This document shows, in pieces, positions 60,006-64,000 of a stretch of DNA of 64,000 bases; position 1 is the first letter of the stretch, and every line of letters starts with the position of its first letter. A model generated the notes under the pieces. It ran no database searches, was not told the DNA's origin, and worked only from the letters and a program-made list of their open reading frames with translations. This DNA comes from Streptomyces hygroscopicus subsp. hygroscopicus. GTDB taxonomy: Bacteria > Actinomycetota > Actinomycetes > Streptomycetales > Streptomycetaceae. The stretch covers positions 57,117 to 121,116 of the forward strand of contig NZ_BSSM01000022.1 in assembly GCF_030269125.1 (NCBI RefSeq), read 5' to 3'. Position numbers and translations under genes: made by a program.

Positions 60006-60578
60006 TCATGTGTGGGCGAAATCCGACAGCACGCCCGCGGCCAGGGCCTCGGCCAGCGTCGGCGCCTTCGCGTCCTTGTCCGAGATCAGCGGTGTCCCGG
60101 CGCACTCCCAGGGAAGGTCCAGGTCGGGGTCGAGCGGGTTGATGTCGATCTGTGTTCCGGGGACGTACGTGGTCGAGACGACGTAGCAGATGCAGGCGTC
60201 GTCGGTGAGCGCCAGGAAGCCGTGGCCGACGCCCTCGGGGACGTACACGGACCGGCCCGAGGCGGCGTCCAGTTCGTTGAACTGGTGCCTGCCGAAGGTG
60301 GGCGAGCCGACCCGCAGGTCGACGACGACGTCCCGCAGCACGCCCCGGACGCAGGTGATGAACTTGGCCTGTCCCGGTGGGGTGCGCACGCTGTGGATGC
60401 CGCGCAGGGTGTCGCGCCGGGACACCGAGTAGTTGATCTGCCGGGGCCGGAAGACGATGCCCGCGGTCCGCTCCAGCTCGTCGGTCCGCAGCGACTCGTA
60501 GAAGACGCCACGGCTGTCGAAGAGGTGGTCCGGCTCGATCAGAAACGTGCCCGGGATGCTGGTTTCCTCGACGCGCAC
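60006..60578 (-). CDS. dTDP-4-keto-6-deoxyhexose 3,5-epimerase (RmlC-like)
   Basis: 190 residues from GTG 60578 (GGAAGGG six bases upstream). PDHLFDSRGVFYESLRTDEL and INYSVSRRDTLRGIHSVRTP hold the catalytic His, YVPEGVGHGFLALTDDACIC the cupin end with GHGF, and VSTTYVPGTQIDINPLDPDL the closing strand. Full RmlC-type catalytic residues are visible, but it may act on C5 only, as many antibiotic-pathway members do. Its presence indicates an L-configured sugar, such as rhodinose or rhodosamine-like, at least as one product. Confidence 0.9.
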   Translation of the reverse strand: MRVEETSIPGTFLIEPDHLFDSRGVFYESLRTDELERTAGIVFRPRQINYSVSRRDTLRGIHSVRTPPGQAKFITCVRGVLRDVVVDLRVGSPTFGRHQFNELDAASGRSVYVPEGVGHGFLALTDDACICYVVSTTYVPGTQIDINPLDPDLDLPWECAGTPLISDKDAKAPTLAEALAAGVLSDFAHT

Positions 60579-60635
60579 GCTCGCCCTTCCTTCTCAGGCC
60601 GGCCGGCCGGGGCCGCACGGCGGTGGGTGCCTCGG

Positions 60636-61922
60636 TCAGCCGCGGTGTTCCGCGGTCAGCCGCTCCAGGACCGGGATCACGTCCTTGGGCGCCGGGGCGG
60701 CCAGCATGTCCTCGTAGAGGGCACGGGCGCCGAGCTGGAAGGACGGCTCCTCGATCAGTCGCAGGAGGTCCTTGTGCATGCTGTCGACGTCGATCGCCGC
60801 GGGGTCGGCGACCAGTCCGGCGCCCCGGCGGGCGACGTACCGTCCCGTGACCATCTCGTCCCACATCGGCAGGGGCACGACGAGCTGGGGCACCTTGAAC
60901 GCCACGGCGGCGGCGAACGTCCCGCCGCCCCCGTGGTGGATGATCGCCGAGCTGGTGGGCAGCACCTGGTTGAGCGGGACGTACGGGAGGGCGCGGACGT
61001 TGTCCGGGAGCGTGCCGGCCGCCTCCAGTTGCTCGCTGTTCAGCGTCGCCACGAGCTCCAGGTCCAGACCGGACACGGACTCGAAGAACTCCCGCATGGG
61101 GAAGCCGCTGTGCCGGCCGGCCAGCAGCCGCCGGCTCACGCCCAGGGTGAGCACGGCGCGGGGCCGGTCGGGCCGGGCGTGCAGCCAGCCGGGAAGCGTG
61201 GCGGCCCCGTTGTACGGGACGCGGCGGACCGGGACGTACGTCAGGTCCAGCGGGGTGCGCATCCGGGACTGGGTCAGGTCGAGGGTCCACTGGCCGGTCA
61301 GCGTCTCCTCGGTGAAGTCGAGGCCGTAGCGTTCCAGCACCGGGCGCAGCCAGGGCATCCACGGGTCCTCGGTCAGGCCCGAGGCCGGGTCGGCCAGTTC
61401 CTCGCGCGTCCTGGCGCGGACGAGCCCGATGTTGTCGTTGCCGAACAGCAGGCGCGCGTGCGCGGCGCCGCAGGCGCGCGCGGCCACGGCGCCGGTGGGG
61501 GCCAGCGGGTCCCACAGCACCAGGTCCGGACGCCAGTCCTTGGCGAACTCGACCAGCGTGTCCAGGATGGGCCGCCGGGCGCCCTCGGCCGCCGGCGGCG
61601 GGTAGTACGCGTGGAACATCCCGCCGAGCACGGCCCTGGCCGTACGCCAGGAGTCGGGGGCGTCGGGGTCGAGGGCCAGGGTCGGCCGGTCGGGGCCGGC
61701 GCCCGCGATGAGAGGAGCGAGCGAAGCGGCGAGTTCCTCCTTGCCGCCCAGCGAGACCGCGGTGAGGCCGGCCGAGGTGATGTTCTCGATCACCTTCTGG
61801 TCGACCACGCCCTCGGGGCTCGCCACCACGACCTCGTGGCCGGCGCTCTGCAGCGCCCACGCCAGCGGGACGGCCGGATAGAGATGTGCCGAAGCCGGAA
61901 AGATGGTGAAAAGAACGCGCAT
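60636..61922 (-). CDS. Glycosyltransferase of the EryCIII/DesVII-like (activator-dependent) GT1 family
   Basis: 428 residues from ATG 61922 (GGAGAGG seven bases upstream); an in-frame start at 61973 is less likely. FTIFPASAHLYPAVPLAWAL with GHEVVVASPEGVVDQK starts the acceptor domain. LVLWDPLAPTGAVAARACGA and LPTSSAIIHHGGGGTFAAAV (donor H-GG-GT) with VVPLPMWDEMVTGRYVARRG match TDP-deoxysugar transferases of polyketide clusters. Close relatives need a P450-like activator protein (EryCII/DesVIII), and none is present. First gene of the operon. Confidence 0.9.
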   Translation of the reverse strand: MRVLFTIFPASAHLYPAVPLAWALQSAGHEVVVASPEGVVDQKVIENITSAGLTAVSLGGKEELAASLAPLIAGAGPDRPTLALDPDAPDSWRTARAVLGGMFHAYYPPPAAEGARRPILDTLVEFAKDWRPDLVLWDPLAPTGAVAARACGAAHARLLFGNDNIGLVRARTREELADPASGLTEDPWMPWLRPVLERYGLDFTEETLTGQWTLDLTQSRMRTPLDLTYVPVRRVPYNGAATLPGWLHARPDRPRAVLTLGVSRRLLAGRHSGFPMREFFESVSGLDLELVATLNSEQLEAAGTLPDNVRALPYVPLNQVLPTSSAIIHHGGGGTFAAAVAFKVPQLVVPLPMWDEMVTGRYVARRGAGLVADPAAIDVDSMHKDLLRLIEEPSFQLGARALYEDMLAAPAPKDVIPVLERLTAEHRG

Positions 61923-62072
61923 CGCTGACCTCTCCGAGAGTGCCGGCGCCCTGCCGACGCGTACGGTTCGCACGCATCCTGCGGGCGCCCTCTAAAGAGC
62001 CGCTTGTGCACCGCGAGGCGGGGGCGAGCGAGGTGTGTAGCACCCGGGACGCGCACACGCCCCTGACTGGAG

Positions 62073-62157
62073 ATTCACCAGAAAAGGTGAATTGGCCTCA
62101 ATTCTTTTCCAAATGAACGACGGATACGTAGTTGTGTGCTCAGAAGCCTTCGAAGGC
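62073..62157. promoter_or_regulatory. Divergent control region with three inverted repeats
   Basis: ATTCACC-AGAAAA-GGTGAAT (62073-62092), GAATTG-GCCT-CAATTC (62089-62104) and GCCTTCGAAGGC (62146-62157) are all perfect inverted repeats. They lie in a distinctly AT-rich part of the 361-bp gap between the leftward sugar operon (ATG 61922) and the response-regulator gene (GTG 62284). They are good operator candidates for the response regulator itself. TACGAT at 62182-62187 could be a rightward -10. Confidence 0.6.
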
Positions 62158-62283
62158 CCCACAATTTTTACGCGGTTGACTTACGATCTCCGCAGGATGG
62201 AGGCCGTGGAGATGACGGAAACCAACGAACGGTCCGACGGCTGCGGACGATTCGAGAAGTGCCGACGTCCCCGGAGCGGTTCT

Positions 62284-62892
62284 GTGATACGGATCCTGCT
62301 CGCCGAGGACATGGACATGGTCCGCGGCGCTCTGGTCGCACTGCTGAACCTCCAGGACGATCTCGACGTGATCTGCGAGGTCTCGCGCGGGGACGAGATC
62401 GTCGGCATGGCGCTCAAGCACCGGCCCGACGTGGCCATCCTCGACATCGACCTGCCCGGTATCGACGGCCTGTCCGCGGCCGTCCGGCTGCGCGAGCAGC
62501 TCCCCCAGTGCCGCGTCCTCATCCTGACCAGCCTCGGACGCCCCGGCGCCCTGCGCCGGGCCCTTGAGGCGCGGGTCGCCGGGTATCTCCGCAAGGACGC
62601 CCCGTCCTCCGAACTCGCCACCGCGGTGCGGCGGGTGGCGGCAGGACAGCGAGCGGTCGACCCGGAACTGGCGCTGGCCGCCTGGGAGGAGTACGAAAGC
62701 CCCCTCACCACCCGGGAGACCGAGGTGCTGCGGCTCGCGGCGGAGGGCGCGGAGCCCCGGGAGATCGCCGCCACGCTGCGCATCTCCGCGGGTACGGTGC
62801 GCAACTACCTGACGACCATCGTCGGCAAGCTCAACGCCCGCAACCGCGTCGACGCGATCCGCATCGCGCGCGACTCCGAGTGGCTGCTGTGA
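62284..62892 (+). CDS. NarL/DesR-type response regulator
   Basis: 202 residues from GTG 62284, with GGAG seven bases upstream and the family start IRILLAEDMDMVRGALVALL. Upstream in-frame starts exist (ATG 62212, also with GGAGG), which would add 24 residues. RPDVAILDIDLPGIDGLSAA holds the phospho-acceptor Asp54, and CRVLILTSLGRPGALRRALE plus GYLRKDAPSSELATAVRR complete the receiver with its Thr/Lys. SPLTTRETEVLRLAAEGAEP and ISAGTVRNYLTTIVGKLNAR are the LuxR-type HTH. It probably pairs with the kinase at 48442 and controls the cassette. Confidence 0.93.
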   Translation: MIRILLAEDMDMVRGALVALLNLQDDLDVICEVSRGDEIVGMALKHRPDVAILDIDLPGIDGLSAAVRLREQLPQCRVLILTSLGRPGALRRALEARVAGYLRKDAPSSELATAVRRVAAGQRAVDPELALAAWEEYESPLTTRETEVLRLAAEGAEPREIAATLRISAGTVRNYLTTIVGKLNARNRVDAIRIARDSEWLL

Positions 62893-62965
62893 CGGTGCCA
62901 CCGGGTCGTGACCGGCCTGCGCGCGTCCGGTGTCCCCGGCGCGACCACGGTCCGCCGGGACGGCT

Positions 62966-62996
62966 TTGGCCGATCACAAGGGGCGCTTCCTAGGGT
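62966..62996 (+). promoter_or_regulatory. Promoter-like -35/-10 before korA
   Basis: TTGGCC (62966-62971) and TAGGGT (62991-62996) are spaced 19 bases apart, 43 bases before the ATG at 63040. TAGGGT is a common streptomycete -10; the spacing is slightly long. Confidence 0.4.
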
Positions 62997-63039
62997 GCGA
63001 CGCCAGGCAGTCATCTGCGTCGACACGAAGGAGCGGCCG

Positions 63040-64000
63040 ATGGCCGTGGACACGACCCGTCCGAGTGGCACGAACGCCCCCGGAGAGGCCGACAGAACGA
63101 CCCTCCCGTCCCACGAGGTACGCCGCCAGGACCGGGTGGTCATCCGGTTCGCGGGGGACTCCGGGGACGGGATGCAGCTGACGGGGGACCGTTTCACCTC
63201 GGAGACCGCTTCCTTCGGCAACGACCTCTCGACGCTGCCGGACTTCCCCGCGGAGATCCGGGCGCCCGCCGGCACCCTGCCCGGGGTGTCGTCGTTCCAG
63301 CTCCACTTCGCCGATCACGACATCCTCACGCCGGGCGACGCGCCGAACGTCCTCGTCGCGATGAACCCGGCCGCGCTGAAGGCCAACGTCGGCGATCTGC
63401 CGCGGGGCGCCGAGATCATCGTGAACACGGACGAGTTCACCAAGCGGGCCCTGCAGAAGGTGGGCTACGACGCCTCGCCGCTGGAGGACGGCTCGCTGGC
63501 CGCGTTCACCGTGCACCCGGTCCCGCTGACCACGCTGACCGTGGGCGCCCTGTCCGGCTCCCCGCTGTCGCGCAAGGAGGCGGAACGGGCGAAGAACATG
63601 TTCGCGCTCGGCCTGCTGTCCTGGCTCTACCACCGGCCCACCGACGGCACCGAACGCTTCCTGCGGGCCAAGTTCGCGCGGCGCCCCGAGATCGCCGAGG
63701 CGAACATCGCCGCGTTCCGCGCCGGCTGGAACTTCGGCGAGACCACGGAGGACTTCGCGGTCTCCTACGAGGTCGCCCCGGCCGGCCGCGCCTTCACCCC
63801 CGGCACCTACCGCAACATCTCGGGCAACCTCGCCCTGGCCCACGGCCTGGTCGCCGCCGGTGTGCGCAGCGGACTGCCGCTGTTCCTGGGCTCGTACCCG
63901 ATCACCCCGGCCTCGGACATCCTGCACGAGCTGAGCCGGCACAAGAACTTCGGCGTGCGGACCTTCCAGGCCGAGGACGAGATCGCCGCGATCGGCGCCG
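63040..64000 (+). CDS. korA: 2-Oxoacid:acceptor oxidoreductase alpha subunit (3' end outside window)
   Basis: The frame is open from ATG 63040 (GAAGGAG seven bases upstream) to the window edge, at least 320 residues. VVIRFAGDSGDGMQLTGDRF is the gamma-like domain start, with LHFADHDILTPGDAPNVLV, VNTDEFTKRALQKVGYDA, and KEAERAKNMFALGLLSWLYH following. GTYRNISGNLALAHGLVAAG and LFLGSYPITPASDILHELSR begin the pyrimidine-binding alpha domain with YPITPAS. These are the KorA features of the actinobacterial two-subunit 2-oxoglutarate:ferredoxin oxidoreductase. KorB should follow outside. It is unrelated to the sugar cassette. Confidence 0.93.
   Translation, partial: MAVDTTRPSGTNAPGEADRTTLPSHEVRRQDRVVIRFAGDSGDGMQLTGDRFTSETASFGNDLSTLPDFPAEIRAPAGTLPGVSSFQLHFADHDILTPGDAPNVLVAMNPAALKANVGDLPRGAEIIVNTDEFTKRALQKVGYDASPLEDGSLAAFTVHPVPLTTLTVGALSGSPLSRKEAERAKNMFALGLLSWLYHRPTDGTERFLRAKFARRPEIAEANIAAFRAGWNFGETTEDFAVSYEVAPAGRAFTPGTYRNISGNLALAHGLVAAGVRSGLPLFLGSYPITPASDILHELSRHKNFGVRTFQAEDEIAAIGA

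Noticed and set aside
59955..61928. 657-codon plus-strand frame over the sugar genes
   Set aside because: Mirror of RmlC and the glycosyltransferase; composition (His, Gln, Arg, Val) is typical antisense reading.
48442..62892. Assigning the sugar cassette to a known antibiotic (urdamycin, landomycin or similar)
   Set aside because: The enzymes are shared by many pathways and no scaffold gene is present; the sequence does not support a named product.

Overview
The window is a very high-GC (about 70% or more) stretch with near-exclusive G/C third codon positions, frequent GTG starts, ATGA/GTGA gene overlaps and actinobacterial protein families (SigJ-type sigma factor, DesK/DesR-like two-component proteins, DUF1918, peptidase S51). 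It is almost certainly chromosomal DNA of a Streptomyces or a close relative. The mix of catabolic, stress and secondary-metabolite sugar genes, together with several decaying genes, suggests accessory or arm-region DNA. I found no transposase, integrase, rRNA or CRISPR array.

1-4.6 kb: the end of a PhzF-like isomerase, a frameshifted RidA remnant, a small secreted protein with a strong hairpin terminator, a DHFR-family remnant with an internal deletion, and a 14-TM-type MFS exporter.

4.6-20.7 kb: a stress/low-energy island of a type known in actinomycetes. It holds a tandem STAS (SpoIIAA-like) protein, universal stress proteins (one intact, one deleted), a CBS-BON protein and a nicotinate phosphoribosyltransferase fused to DUF1918. 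It also has a complete group 3b-type cytosolic [NiFe]-hydrogenase operon (beta, gamma, small, large, maturation protease), a degenerate metallo-beta-lactamase-like protein, a kinase-like/P-loop ATPase, a UPF0104 membrane protein, FtsH, a cNMP-binding protein and a zinc-ribbon protein.

20.8-32.6 kb: an aromatic-acid catabolic cluster. A three-component ring-hydroxylating dioxygenase (alpha, ferredoxin, reductase, beta), a meta-cleavage hydrolase (MhpC-like), a cis-dihydrodiol dehydrogenase and an acyl-CoA ligase run leftward. They diverge from an MDR oxidoreductase and an MhpB-type extradiol dioxygenase. IclR and XRE-cupin regulators follow, with a striking repeat array between them. The gene set matches 3-phenylpropionate/cinnamate degradation up to ring cleavage and hydrolysis; the hydratase and aldolase steps are not in the window.

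32.7-48 kb: mixed single genes: peptidase S51, PLP decarboxylase with a small membrane protein and a PucR regulator, a sirtuin, GNAT, an APC permease, an abnormal serine-type tRNA-like gene, a broken SigJ sigma factor, DinB, a broken lipoprotein, a Fic protein, DUF3291 and a lipoprotein.

48.4-62.9 kb: a deoxysugar/glycosylation cassette on the minus strand, flanked by a DesK-like histidine kinase and a DesR-like response regulator that both read rightward. RmlA, RmlB and an RmlC-like epimerase, 2,3-dehydratase, 3-ketoreductase, E1-type 3-dehydratase, two 4-ketoreductase candidates and two glycosyltransferases predict a di- or trideoxyhexose. No polyketide, NRPS or other scaffold gene is present. 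The downstream end carries an alpha/beta-hydrolase translationally coupled to an unrecognised 63-residue peptide, which is the most intriguing lead.

63-64 kb: the start of a 2-oxoacid:acceptor oxidoreductase alpha subunit (KorA-like), cut by the window edge.
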